Shown here in pieces: positions 8,784-17,283 of a DNA stretch of 20,670 bases. The stretch covers positions 1 through 20,670 of the forward strand of contig CAJPVJ010000761.1 in NCBI GenBank assembly GCA_905397405.1, given 5' to 3'. The stretch's first letter is position 1. Each line of letters begins with the position of its first letter. Made by a program: the position numbers and the translations under genes. The stretch is from Oppiella nova. Lineage: Eukaryota > Arthropoda > Arachnida > Sarcoptiformes > Oppiidae. Below the pieces are notes generated by a model. It did not search any database and was not told the origin of the DNA. It was given only the letters and a program-made list of their open reading frames with translations.

Positions 8784-9017
8784 GGTATTAAAGGGAGCAA
8801 TGAATTGCCCGGTGCTTTTTTTCATAGGCTCTCCCAAATCGATGGCAATAATTATTATCTCTATAATGTCTTATATACCGAGAAAAATAACAAGCGATGG
8901 CCATTAAGTACCGGGGTTAAGAATCAATTAACTCGTGAATTTGCCTTAAAACACGGATTACAATTAGATTGCATTTTATATGATGATGATTACTATTCAC
9001 TCTTAACAGGATTTTAA
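8784..9017 (+). CDS. candidate terminal coding exon, unknown protein (77 codons)
   Basis: This is the best exon candidate. A typical intron end precedes it: a branch-like CTAAT at 8747-8751, then TATTTTTGCCCCCAAATAG with AG at 8782-8783, which also places an in-frame TAG directly before the exon. From 8784 the frame is open for 77 codons to TAA 9015-9017. It begins GIKGSNELPGAFFHRLSQID; its middle reads WPLSTGVKNQLTREFALKHG and it ends ILYDDDYYSLLTGF. The composition is balanced, with Trp, Gly, Pro, Asp and charged residues, unlike translated AT-rich spacer. I do not recognise the family. The upstream part of the gene is either the short frame at 8582 or lies further 5'. No clear AATAAA follows closely. 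Confidence 0.45.
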   Translation, partial: GIKGSNELPGAFFHRLSQIDGNNYYLYNVLYTEKNNKRWPLSTGVKNQLTREFALKHGLQLDCILYDDDYYSLLTGF

Positions 9018-9394
9018 TTAATTGTTTCCAACAAATATGTATTATAAATGGTTAGGCCATGGCTATGAAAATGCTATGCGTTTGGCAATTGAAATAATAT
9101 TCAATTCATTTAAATATATACTTTTGGAGTACTTTTTATGCACTCGCTGTTGAAAAAAGGACTATTAAAATATTACTGTTATATAACAATACGGTTTGAG
9201 TGGTGATGCCTTTTTTGAAGGCCAGTTATGCGAGTTTTAATAGTGTATATTTGCGGCACCAAAATTATTATCTCATACTAGTGTACAAAACTCGCGTAAC
9301 AAACCAACAAAAATCATAATCACAACAAAACAAGTCATCGCGAGAATCGCATTAAAATTTTTGTATATCTAGTTTTTAAAAAAGTTATGTTTAT
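9018..9394. other. non-coding stretch
   Basis: If the exon at 8784 is terminal, the first part would be 3' UTR. No canonical AATAAA was found nearby, only variants such as ATTAAA around 9166. Nothing else is seen. Confidence 0.35.
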
Positions 9395-9550
9395 ATGTGG
9401 GCATACAGTCTGATGGCTGAGCTCTCTGTGTGTCTATTGAACGCACAAATATACTCTATATTAATACAAATCATGAAAAATATTTTTGCTATCATCGGAG
9501 CCCACAGCTCATCAAAATTAAATATATTTATACAAACATATATTGTATAA
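9395..9550 (+). CDS. hypothetical 51-aa protein
   Basis: The ATG at 9395 opens 51 codons to TAA 9548-9550, starting MWAYSLMAELSVCLLNAQIY and ending KLNIFIQTYIV. It is hydrophobic, with segments at about residues 5-25 and 28-36 that could be membrane-associated. An in-frame TAA precedes it at 9377. No family or splice partner is recognised. A minus-strand 62-codon frame overlaps its end (9518-9706). Confidence 0.17.
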   Translation: MWAYSLMAELSVCLLNAQIYSILIQIMKNIFAIIGAHSSSKLNIFIQTYIV

Positions 9551-9747
9551 ACACTTAATATATAAGATTACTTGGCTCCGAGACATCGGCACTGGTATAT
9601 CATACATGTATGTATACGTTAATAGGGAATCCCTTGAATGCAAACAGAAATTAGATGCAAAAAATATAATGAAATAACAAAAAATAAGAGAAAATATTTT
9701 TGCCAATCAAAAGCCTTTGGCTAACTATAATAGTGAGCATTAATTTA

Positions 9748-9852
9748 ATGAATACATGTGTCGGTGTGTGGGGTCCACCTATTGAGCACCGGCCTGGCCA
9801 TCACCAGCCGTACCCCATAAACAATATTACACTTAATATCATTTGGCTTTAA
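9748..9852 (+). CDS. GC-island short frame (34 aa), strand uncertain
   Basis: An isolated GC-rich block at about 9762-9820 is open on both strands. On plus, the ATG at 9748 gives MNTCVGVWGPPIEHRPGHHQ, then PYPINN and a stop at 9850-9852. On minus, a 42-codon frame reads LVMARPVLNRWTPHTDTC across the same block. The block looks functional in composition, but its strand and nature (exon, RNA or regulatory) cannot be settled. Confidence 0.12.
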   Translation: MNTCVGVWGPPIEHRPGHHQPYPINNITLNIIWL

Positions 9853-10895
9853 GTACGAGTTGAAAGTGAAATGATCTCAATATTTGTAATATGTTTTCAA
9901 TGATAAATGTCATCGACTTATTAAATGCCATAATAAATAAATTAAGTGTTATTCCACTCGTAGTCTAAACATATCGTGAGTTTAGCTATGAATAGAAATT
10001 AGGGGAAAAAGTTTTTGGAAAATTATATTTTCGTATTAATTAGAAAAAAAATATTTTTGACTTTCAAACACAATAAATACTTAAAATATTTCTCCAAACC
10101 CATCATTAGGTCATTGGGTTTTGCAATGGGATGGATAATAAATGATTGGAAAAAATGTGTTTCACATCATTTACATGTATATTAATACTTTTTGATTAGT
10201 TATGGATTTGATTTTGAATTTAATTAAAATTCATAGTTTCTCTGCATCTCTTTGTTTTTAACCGCAAAATATAAATTCAATTCTCAATACAATCGGTGAG
10301 AATCTGTTGGAAAATAATATTGTTGTTTAATATAATTATTTTGTTGTGTGTTTCGATAACATTATTATTTCATACCGCGATGTGAAAGTTATTTTTTTTA
10401 TAAAAAAAAACTTTTGCTTTCTAATCGTAAATGTTAATTTCACTTTTATTATAAATGTTTTGTTTTACACACAATTACTTAATGATTTGTGATCATGCGA
10501 TCAAATTTTCACGGTTTTTACACATCATAACAAGAGATTGTATGAACAAAAAACTTATTTATTATTTCGGTTTGAAGTTTATTGTCGACTAAATTATGAG
10601 AAAAAAGTAGTAAATTAACACAAATTGCTGCTTAAATATTGTTTCTACATTTCAGATATATTTGGTGCCGTATTAAACTTTAATTTTATATACAGTATCT
10701 GATTATGAGGTAAAATAATGTTATATTTTTATGAAATTAATTTTTGTTATTCAAATGTTGGTAATTGTATTCACACAATATCTATGATTATTACCGAATA
10801 TTCAATATAAGCAAGCAAATACACGAATGATTGGCAACCATTAGGCGTATTGAATATATTAATGCGAAATCTGACCCTTTATTAAAACAAAACAA
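9853..10895. other. AT-rich non-coding stretch
   Basis: No exon-like frame. It contains a near-match to the 13-mer palindrome at 10688-10700 (one mismatch) and an A/T foldback at 10385-10414. Confidence 0.5.
10385..10414. repeat. A/T foldback
   Basis: AAAGTT pairs with AACTTT, and an inner T-run pairs with an A-run after one mismatch, giving about 12 pairs. Low sequence complexity makes a chance origin likely. Confidence 0.35.
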
Positions 10896-10976
10896 ATGCC
10901 AATTCAAAAGCCTAACTACCCGTCCGCTCTCATAATAGCCACAGCCGTGACGTCTGGAGCGCACGAACCACTTTAG
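10896..10976 (+). CDS. short frame in GC-enriched patch (26 aa)
   Basis: The ATG at 10896 (context AACAAATGCC) opens MPIQKPNYPSALIIATAVTS and then GAHEPL to TAG 10974-10976. An in-frame TGA lies upstream. The patch from about 10910 to 11035 is clearly GC-richer than its surroundings. A minus-strand frame of about 60 codons overlaps it. No family is recognised; it could be a small ORF, an exon or chance. Confidence 0.12.
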   Translation: MPIQKPNYPSALIIATAVTSGAHEPL

Positions 10977-11170
10977 AGGTCATCCCTAATACTATCGGCG
11001 TTTTTATCTCATGGCTGCGACTCATCTGATAATCAGTTATTCAAATGTTTGCCAATCGTTTTGTGCCACAAATACCGTTCAAAACGGCAAATAAAAAAAC
11101 TTTTTTATGTATTCTTTACAACACATTTGATATCATTTTTTCCCACATTTGGTCCCATCGTAAGGAGAAA

Positions 11171-11176
<6 letters not shown>

Positions 11177-11205
<29 letters not shown>
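11177..11205. repeat. (GA)14 microsatellite
   Basis: 29-nt GA run. Confidence 0.97.
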
Positions 11206-11207
<2 letters not shown>

Positions 11208-12532
11208 TTGAAAAACATAATATGTTGCACATTATAGTCTAGATAATTAAATATGAAAAAAACACAACAAGAAACTTTCGCAACCATTATATTATATGAA
11301 AATCGCGTGATTCCGGAAATCGCTGTAAGAATTGCCATTGAATACCATTGAATGCCATCCCGTTTTGCACCGGTCTATCGCCTATTCGTACACTAGTTTT
11401 ATATACATTTCATGTTTTTGTTGTTTTTCCGAAAACGACGTAATGATCTCCAAAATTCATTAAATTATTAGTTATATATAATGTGATGAACTATAATATT
11501 GTAATATCGCGTATGAATACCGTATTGAGAGTTGAGTACCAGATATACATATCATGCATATTATATAACTTATACTGGTATACGAATAGGAATAGTGGGT
11601 CTGCACTGGGATGTAAGATAGGGGAGAGACACTTTTGAGATGTAAGTGCAATGACTTCCCCATTCACTACTATGCAAAACTTCTCTCTCTCTCTCTCTCT
11701 CTCTCTCACTCACTCACTCACTCTCAGCTCTCAAACATCTATTTTCATATTTAAATAAATTCAGATCAAAACAAAACTATACCAAACGTTACATTGAAAT
11801 TAAATACCTATTTAAGGGCCGATCAACACAAATGATCGCTTCAATAAAGACACCCATATATTGCTTCACAATTATTTATAACGGCTTTCCTATTAAATAA
11901 CTCTACGTATAGTGTATTTGCTATTCATTTGCAGGGAACACCAAATTAGTTGACGTTTGATTTATTTTTTGGTCAGCCTTTCCCACCGGTAACTCAAGTC
12001 TTAAGTTGTTTTATATTATGATAGATAAGCAAATAATTTTCAATTCCGAGTACAAATGTACTGAATATTTGTGACCTTTAATTGAAGGGTTACGTCAAAT
12101 GCATTTTTAAGCTATCCATTTGGTTGGTTACCCCTTGACTTACATTGCTTATTATTTATTCAAAACCTAATGTACTGGGCACATTCGCGCTGCCAATAGA
12201 AATATAATTGTTATTTGATTTTAATATTATTTAAATAATCACATATTGCGGTAATAATATTTGTGGAAAAACATATAATTTTATAGCAAGTGTTTATAAC
12301 ATTTAATTACTTTTTTATTGTAATACTTGTTATACAAATTATTATTTAATGGATTTGCCATGTTAGAGTCAAACTTTGTGTTTTTGTCAAATTAATGCTT
12401 TGCCACTGTTTTTTGATTATAATTTAATAGTTTGTCTCCGTTTTCCATTAGTTAACCGCATATTTGCTAATCACTCGTTAAGTCATTGTAATGAATGCTT
12501 AGGTTTAGGGATCAGATAATGCGGAAGACATT

Positions 12533-12534
<2 letters not shown>
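11206..12534. other. AT-rich non-coding stretch
   Basis: No supported exon. It holds the TC tract with an adjoining ACTC repeat at 11682-11723, a short direct repeat of CCATTGAAT at 11334-11357, and an acceptor-like TTCATTTGCAG at 11924-11934 followed by only eight open codons. Confidence 0.45.
11682..11723. repeat. (TC)13 + (ACTC)4 compound microsatellite
   Basis: 26 nt of TC followed directly by four ACTC units, an interrupted or evolving dinucleotide tract. Confidence 0.95.

Positions 12535-12566
<32 letters not shown>
12535..12566. repeat. (GA)16 microsatellite
   Basis: 32-nt GA run preceded by GG. It is the left arm of a 27-bp inverted pair with the CT run at 12732. Confidence 0.97.
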
Positions 12567-12569
<3 letters not shown>

Positions 12570-12683
12570 AAGAGTGGTCAAAGTATACCGCACTTAGAGA
12601 GTGAGGGATAAAACTTTAAGTAACTTTTGGATTAATTTTTTTCCGTTTAACTAATTACTGGTTAAAGTCGTGGACTAAATATA

Positions 12684-12857
12684 ATGTTGTTTTTGAGGCA
12701 AAAATCCTTTGCTAAGTGTGAAGACCCGGTGCTCTCTCTCTCTCTCTCTCTCTCTCCCGGCGCTCACATAACACGAGGAAGAGGTGGGGACTTAGAGGAC
12801 GACAAGGATTTCTTGGATTTCATATTTAGGATCACAAAAATTAATAAATATAACTAA
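12684..12857 (+). CDS. hypothetical 57-aa protein containing a Leu-Ser tract
   Basis: The ATG at 12684 opens MLFLRQKSFAKCEDPV, then four Leu-Ser pairs encoded by the CT microsatellite, then PGAHITRGRGGDLEDDKDFL and DFIFRITKINKYN to TAA 12855-12857. The part after the microsatellite is acidic, glycine-bearing and strongly protein-like. An in-frame TAA lies upstream at 12663. The CT run could instead be an intronic polypyrimidine tract before an exon. No family is recognised. Confidence 0.2.
   Translation: MLFLRQKSFAKCEDPVLSLSLSLSPGAHITRGRGGDLEDDKDFLDFIFRITKINKYN
12732..12756. repeat. (CT)12 microsatellite
   Basis: 25-nt CT run followed by CC, the right arm of the inverted pair with 12533-12559. 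Confidence 0.97.
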
Positions 12858-12903
12858 TTCACGTATTTATAGTTTAGACTCGTTTTTTGTATGTTTGCGT
12901 TGA

Positions 12904-13656
12904 GTCTATGCCACAAAAAAAACTAAATTCAATTCAAATGCACAACTCGTTTGTGAACAACATATTTGTCTACAAAAGGCAAACACAAAAAAAATACAAA
13001 TCGTTTCCAAATATTGTATTTCACAAAAAACTACTGTACTCATAATGTTTGTATGTATGTGTGTGGAAAGGGATTATACAAAAAACATAATAAAAAACAA
13101 AAGTTCTTTGGGTTTGAAAAACTATTTTTCATTTTTAACCCAACTTTTCGTACGCTTAGGAAATTCAGTAAACCTTTTTTGCGTTGAAAATATCATTTAT
13201 TGCCTCAAAAAACTTATGAAAACTACAGTTAGAAACGTATTATTATTAGTTTCTTGTTTATTATTCACACACAAATATATTTACAGATATACTTGTATAG
13301 TTAATGATTTCTTACACCTTATTTGTAGTTATAATTCCCTTAAACTGCACACAAGATTGCAATTCATAATCAGTTTTTTGTGTCTAGTTTACTACCCCTT
13401 TAGACACACCGGTGTTAACCCTTTTTTGGTGCATTCATTGTATACCCAGAGCTATATTTGCCGGGAAATAACGAGAAAACTATTTATGAAAAAAACCATT
13501 TGCTTATTTTCTTTTATTATACCGATTTTATTATTTTATTTTTTTAATTCAATGCTGTTTTGTTGTAATTTGCATACGATTTGCATTAAATATACACATT
13601 GCACTATTTGTTGCCAGTGTAATTTCGTAACGTTATGTTATGTTTCCGACCTTTAA
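12904..13656 (+). CDS. unusually long stop-free frame (250 codons; 203 aa from ATG)
   Basis: After TGA 12901-12903 the frame is open to TAA 13654-13656. The first ATG at 13045 would give 203 aa, beginning MFVCMCVERDYTKNII. The product is rich in Cys, Leu, Ile, Phe and Tyr, has hydrophobic segments around residues 66-75 and 150-170 from that ATG, and contains no Trp and very few Gly or Asp. This composition resembles translated AT-rich spacer more than a folded protein, yet the length is far above the other frames in the window. No homology is recognised, there is no splice support, and no promoter was identified. It could be a degenerate membrane protein, a lineage-specific gene or a statistical outlier. 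Confidence 0.2.
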   Translation, partial: VYATKKTKFNSNAQLVCEQHICLQKANTKKIQIVSKYCISQKTTVLIMFVCMCVERDYTKNIIKNKSSLGLKNYFSFLTQLFVRLGNSVNLFCVENIIYCLKKLMKTTVRNVLLLVSCLLFTHKYIYRYTCIVNDFLHLICSYNSLKLHTRLQFIISFLCLVYYPFRHTGVNPFLVHSLYTQSYICREITRKLFMKKTICLFSFIIPILLFYFFNSMLFCCNLHTICIKYTHCTICCQCNFVTLCYVSDL

Positions 13657-13730
13657 TGCCATGGCTTTGTGATTATTATTGATTTTTGATTTTGTTATGC
13701 CTTTTGAGTGCTCTTTTAGCGTAACTATCG

Positions 13731-13787
13731 ATGGAAATCATCTCTCGAGAGACAGTGTATGGCAGAGGCCTAACACACAGCGATTGA
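13731..13787 (+). CDS. short open frame (18 aa)
   Basis: The ATG at 13731 (context ATCGATGG) gives MEIISRETVYGRGLTHSD to TGA 13785-13787 and spans a 12-bp palindrome TCTCTCGAGAGA (13741-13752). GC is higher than the flanks. Very short and unsupported by splice sites. Confidence 0.08.
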   Translation: MEIISRETVYGRGLTHSD

Positions 13788-13894
13788 TAAGTCGAGGCAT
13801 TCAATCAAAAAACAAAAACTCTTTTCTTGAATTTATTATTCACGTGGACTTATAGATAGGGAAACACATATTTTTACCGTTTTATCAGTGGATG

Positions 13895-13936
<42 letters not shown>

Positions 13937-14548
13937 CTAACGGTAATCACTAATAAAAATTCAATAAAATAGTTTCTTTTTTGTGTATAAATCATGAACT
14001 GATTTGATTTGATTACGAGAATATCAATATAAATAACAATAATTATAATAATAATAAAAAGCAGAATTACATAATATATATTAAATTCCAATCCATAAAT
14101 GTTTTCCATGTACGACAAGTGGTGTTTTTGCATAAAAATACGTGGGATATATATACTTTGTTATTCATGCACTCATTCAGTTATTCATAATTCATTTCAA
14201 AAATACTCATTCATGAAAATTATCAATAAATTAGAATAAAATTTCGATAAAATATTTTCTACTTTTTCTTATTATAATGAAAAAAAATCAAACTCTGATT
14301 TACTATTAATAAACGTACAATTTTTTTCAATTAAATCAAAATGAACAATAAAAATACGGCAAAATTGTGATCAAATTTGCTTCAAAAAAGTAACACAAAA
14401 AATATTTAAATTATTGAGTATTTCTTGCTTTTTAATGATATAATAAAATTTTCATAAATTATAGAAAATCTCGTTTTTATATATTTTATATGAGCTTGTA
14501 TTTAAAAAGCAAAACTTTTTTAACTAATATTATATTATTTATTAACAG
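13788..14548. other. AT-rich non-coding stretch
   Basis: Only the long TC tract stands out. A minus-strand 82-codon frame (13885-14133) includes Arg-Glu repeats from that tract and is not credible as a gene. Confidence 0.5.
13897..13934. repeat. (TC)19 microsatellite
   Basis: 38-nt TC run, the longest in the window, followed by CCCTAAC as at the tract near 1171. Confidence 0.97.
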
Positions 14549-14631
14549 ACATAACTGCTGGTAATGTCAATACACGGGTAAGTCTGAATGCCTTACCCTA
14601 CTCGTACCCTAGTATATCATATGCTAAATAA
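14549..14631 (+). CDS. candidate terminal exon (or 29-nt micro-exon)
   Basis: A TTATTTATTAACAG acceptor (AG at 14547-14548) precedes a frame that completes one codon and then reads ITAGNVNTRVSLNALPYSYP and SISYAK to TAA 14629-14631. A consensus donor, CGG|GTAAGTCTG at 14578, sits inside, so the same acceptor could alternatively define a 29-nt micro-exon ending in phase 0 (14549-14577). The other two frames stop at once. The protein is unrecognised, and upstream in-frame sequence closes at TAA 14521. Both splice sites are good by eye, but short candidates of this kind also arise by chance. Confidence 0.25.
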
Positions 14632-15331
14632 TACAGTAATACTGCCTCCAATCATATACAACACACTACTTATGATATATTATATGATTTACTATGAATT
14701 TTCAATTAGAAACTCAATTTAAATTTGGCAATAAATTTAAGTCCAACATAAAATTACTTAATTATTGGCAATAATTTATTTTTTTCAAAAATCAAAACAT
14801 ATTTCTTATGCGCTAATAAGAAATACTCGCTAATAATATATACAAGTAATATATACTTAATATAATTATTGCCTTTTTATATATTCTCAATGTAACTATA
14901 ATTGCATTTAAATTTCGCTAACTAAGAAATTTCTGGTAATTTGTTAATTAAAATGTAATTACAATATAAGTGTTTAACGTATACACAAAAATAATATACA
15001 TGGCTTTTAAACTTTTGCCCAAAAATTCCAATTATTTAATTACAAATCGGAGGTTAATTATATTTTTCAATATAAAAATAATTTTATCTCAATTTTATAA
15101 TTACGATAAGAAAACTGTGCTTTTAATTCATTGACTCTCCAAAGGGTTAACTGATTTCTGATTGAATGTAAGGACATATAGAAAATAAATTGTATTTATA
15201 CTGTTACTCTGTGTGTGTATATATGGGAATGGGATGCTTTAAGAATTACTTGTTTATCACTCAACCAGTTATATAAAACATGAGAAATAGTTTTTATCAC
15301 TACTTGAGAGTAGACTCATAACAGGAACACA

Positions 15332-15335
<4 letters not shown>

Positions 15336-15370
<35 letters not shown>
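15336..15370. repeat. (GA)17 microsatellite
   Basis: 35-nt GA run. Confidence 0.97.
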
Positions 15371-15372
<2 letters not shown>

Positions 15373-16064
15373 AAAAGCTAAGTTATAACTTATAACAGGT
15401 AAGTTAATAATTTTCCCTAAAAACCATTGAATTATAATAAATATTTCATAAGCATTATAATATTACATTTTAAAATAAATCACTTTTTACATCACAAAAC
15501 ATATTTTTGTTGTTGATTAACTATATATGTTTATGAGTGCCCCCTCCGTAATCGATCTAAATTAGAAACGCTTTCCCTACTAATGTATTATTATTTGGGA
15601 TTAAATCTGCCCAAAAATTTATTCAAAATCGTTGCCAATATTGATGGTCTGGATATCGTGATCATTTAACTGTTAAATGAATATCAAATCGTGGTTTCCC
15701 TCCGAAAAACAAGTAAATTTAAAACAAAATTTTTTACCCAAAAAAACTCATCAAATCTGTAACTCGAAAATAGATAAGAAATTTTAAATTCGTTTTAAAA
15801 ATGTATTAAATTTTTTGTTAATTATATTTCTTAGGCAACCGTAATATAATACGGGGATATAATTATTGAAATCTAGTTTGCTAAGCTCGTACATTGGGAA
15901 ATGTGTTTACTTTTTCATTATAGTCTGTGGCTTCAAAACGCATCACAAAATTGGTTTTTACTTCTCGTTTTACGGATTTTCATATTTCTATATCTAATAC
16001 ACACATCAAATGTTAATACAAAAAACTGCCTAAACTCCAGGCAAACCATTTATAGTTGCCGTAT

Positions 16065-16077
16065 ATATACAGTATAT
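16065..16077. promoter_or_regulatory. palindromic 13-mer ATATACNGTATAT, copy 4
   Basis: ATATAC, centre A, GTATAT, in a TA-rich context like the copy at 7684. Confidence 0.3.
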
Positions 16078-16248
16078 ATATGCTATATGTGTCAAAAATA
16101 TTAATTAATTAATATACTAATACTCTTCAAGCGATTTCGTCGGTTTAATATATCCATAATATTCTTGTTTTTCGGACATATTTTTACAAGAAAAATTTCT
16201 AAAATATGCAAAATATGATTATTATTAAGTGCCTAAAAAATCATTAAT

Positions 16249-16362
16249 CTAATCATAAGTACTCCACTCGGCGTACAGTCCATACGACAGTCTCATATCT
16301 GACTTAATCATCGGCCATAGAGTAATGGCAACGAATTTGGTGTCAAAACTGTATATTACCAT
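16249..16362 (-). CDS. hypothetical 37-aa frame in GC-enriched patch
   Basis: On the minus strand the ATG at 16362-16360 opens MVIYSFDTKFVAITLWPMIK and SDMRLSYGLYAEWSTYD to TAG (16251-16249). The frame is open upstream to 16383. Two Trp, four Asp and balanced composition make it more protein-like than most frames here, and the patch is GC-richer than its surroundings. No acceptor or donor clearly bounds it, and no family is recognised. Confidence 0.17.
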   Translation of the reverse strand: MVIYSFDTKFVAITLWPMIKSDMRLSYGLYAEWSTYD

Positions 16363-16427
16363 GAATTTTGTGGCAATAAATTTTTATGACATTTCGGGAC
16401 CGTTTTTCCCTTGTTTTTCTGTCAATG

Positions 16428-16449
16428 TCTCTCTCTCTCTCTCTCTCTC
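16428..16449. repeat. (TC)11 microsatellite
   Basis: 22-nt TC run followed by CTAATG. Confidence 0.97.
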
Positions 16450-16675
16450 CTAATGAAAAAGTACTGATGTTTGGTGTGCTCTGACCTAACGATAACTAAT
16501 TATATTAAAAGTGGAATTAGAGCTCAGATTTACGGCTCAGTCATACGCTATGATAGGAACGAGTTTTTTCCTACAGTAGTAGTCATGTATTTAGAGAAAA
16601 ATATCGTTTGATAAGACATTTTTAGATCTCTTAAGAGTTTTACGAAGAAAATTAACTCATAATTAATATTCAAGA

Positions 16676-16678
<3 letters not shown>

Positions 16679-16706
<28 letters not shown>

Positions 16707-16707
16707 G
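16679..16707. repeat. (GA)14 microsatellite
   Basis: 29-nt GA run. Confidence 0.97.
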
Positions 16708-16795
16708 CATAATTTGATTTTGATATATCGCCTAAATTATGACTTAACTATATATTACGTACGAATTCTCCGAAATATATAAACTAATTGTCAGA

Positions 16796-16808
16796 ATATA
16801 CGGTATAT
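16796..16808. promoter_or_regulatory. palindromic 13-mer ATATACNGTATAT, copy 5
   Basis: ATATAC, centre G, GTATAT. Together with the copies centred on C, A and T, all four central bases occur. Confidence 0.3.
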
Positions 16809-17091
16809 TTTATATATGTATAGAAATTTTGCCTCAACTTATAAAATAGTTTTCTTAAAAGATATTTAAATATTAATTATAAGTTTTGGATTCTGTATTT
16901 ATTTTCTTAATTTGAAGTCAACTTATCTTTTTTGGGGTAGAAAACGGTGAAGTTTTTTATAAGTTATATAATATACTATAATATATATAAACACGAAAAC
17001 AGGAAAAATATTTGAATGCAATTAATCTGATTCCCGGCTGTGTTTAATCTGGAAAGAGTAGTTTGAGTGACAAATATAATAATATAACGAA

Positions 17092-17235
17092 TCAAATATT
17101 AAAACATATTATTTGGCAGTTTTTTATGATGTCTTGCCTACCGGTCCGCTCCAATGCCTGAGCGATAATTATAGACAACTTTTTTTCTCTACGATTCGTA
17201 TTAATAATGATAGCGAAAGAGAAATAAAAGATGAG

Positions 17236-17277
<42 letters not shown>

Positions 17278-17283
17278 AGAAGT
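17092..17283 (-). CDS. hypothetical open frame with Leu-Ser tract
   Basis: The minus-strand frame runs through the GA tract (read as Leu-Ser repeats), then RLIFYFSFAIIINTNRREKK and LSIIIAQALERTGRQDIIKN to a stop at 17092-17094. There is no in-frame ATG at its start, so it would have to be an exon. The part encoding AQALERTGRQDIIKNC lies in a GC-richer patch and is the only protein-like portion. No family is recognised. Confidence 0.12.
17241..17275. repeat. (GA)17 microsatellite
   Basis: 35-nt GA run. Confidence 0.97.

Larger units (their letters stand above)
14632..16248. other. AT-rich non-coding stretch
   Basis: No supported exon. A perfect CAG|GTAAGT donor at 15399 follows a GA tract, but all three frames before it contain stops, so it could at best end a non-coding exon. 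A plus-strand 67-codon frame (15901-16104) is hydrophobic and unrecognised. One 13-mer palindrome lies at 16065-16077. Confidence 0.45.

Noticed and set aside
11924-11960. Good acceptor-like TTCATTTGCAG followed by NTKLVDV and a stop
   Set aside because: Only about eight codons are open and all frames close at once. Without a transcript this cannot be told from chance.
13885-14133. 82-codon minus-strand frame
   Set aside because: It is inflated by the TC tract and an isoleucine-rich AT stretch, with no domain or splice support.
15396-15404. Perfect CAG|GTAAGT donor after the GA tract at 15336-15370
   Set aside because: All three upstream frames contain stops within about 30 nt, so it cannot end a coding exon of useful size. 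A non-coding exon is possible but unsupported.
15901-16104. Hydrophobic 67-codon plus-strand frame starting at an ATG
   Set aside because: The length is expected by chance in this window, its second half is TA-repeat translation, and no family is recognised.
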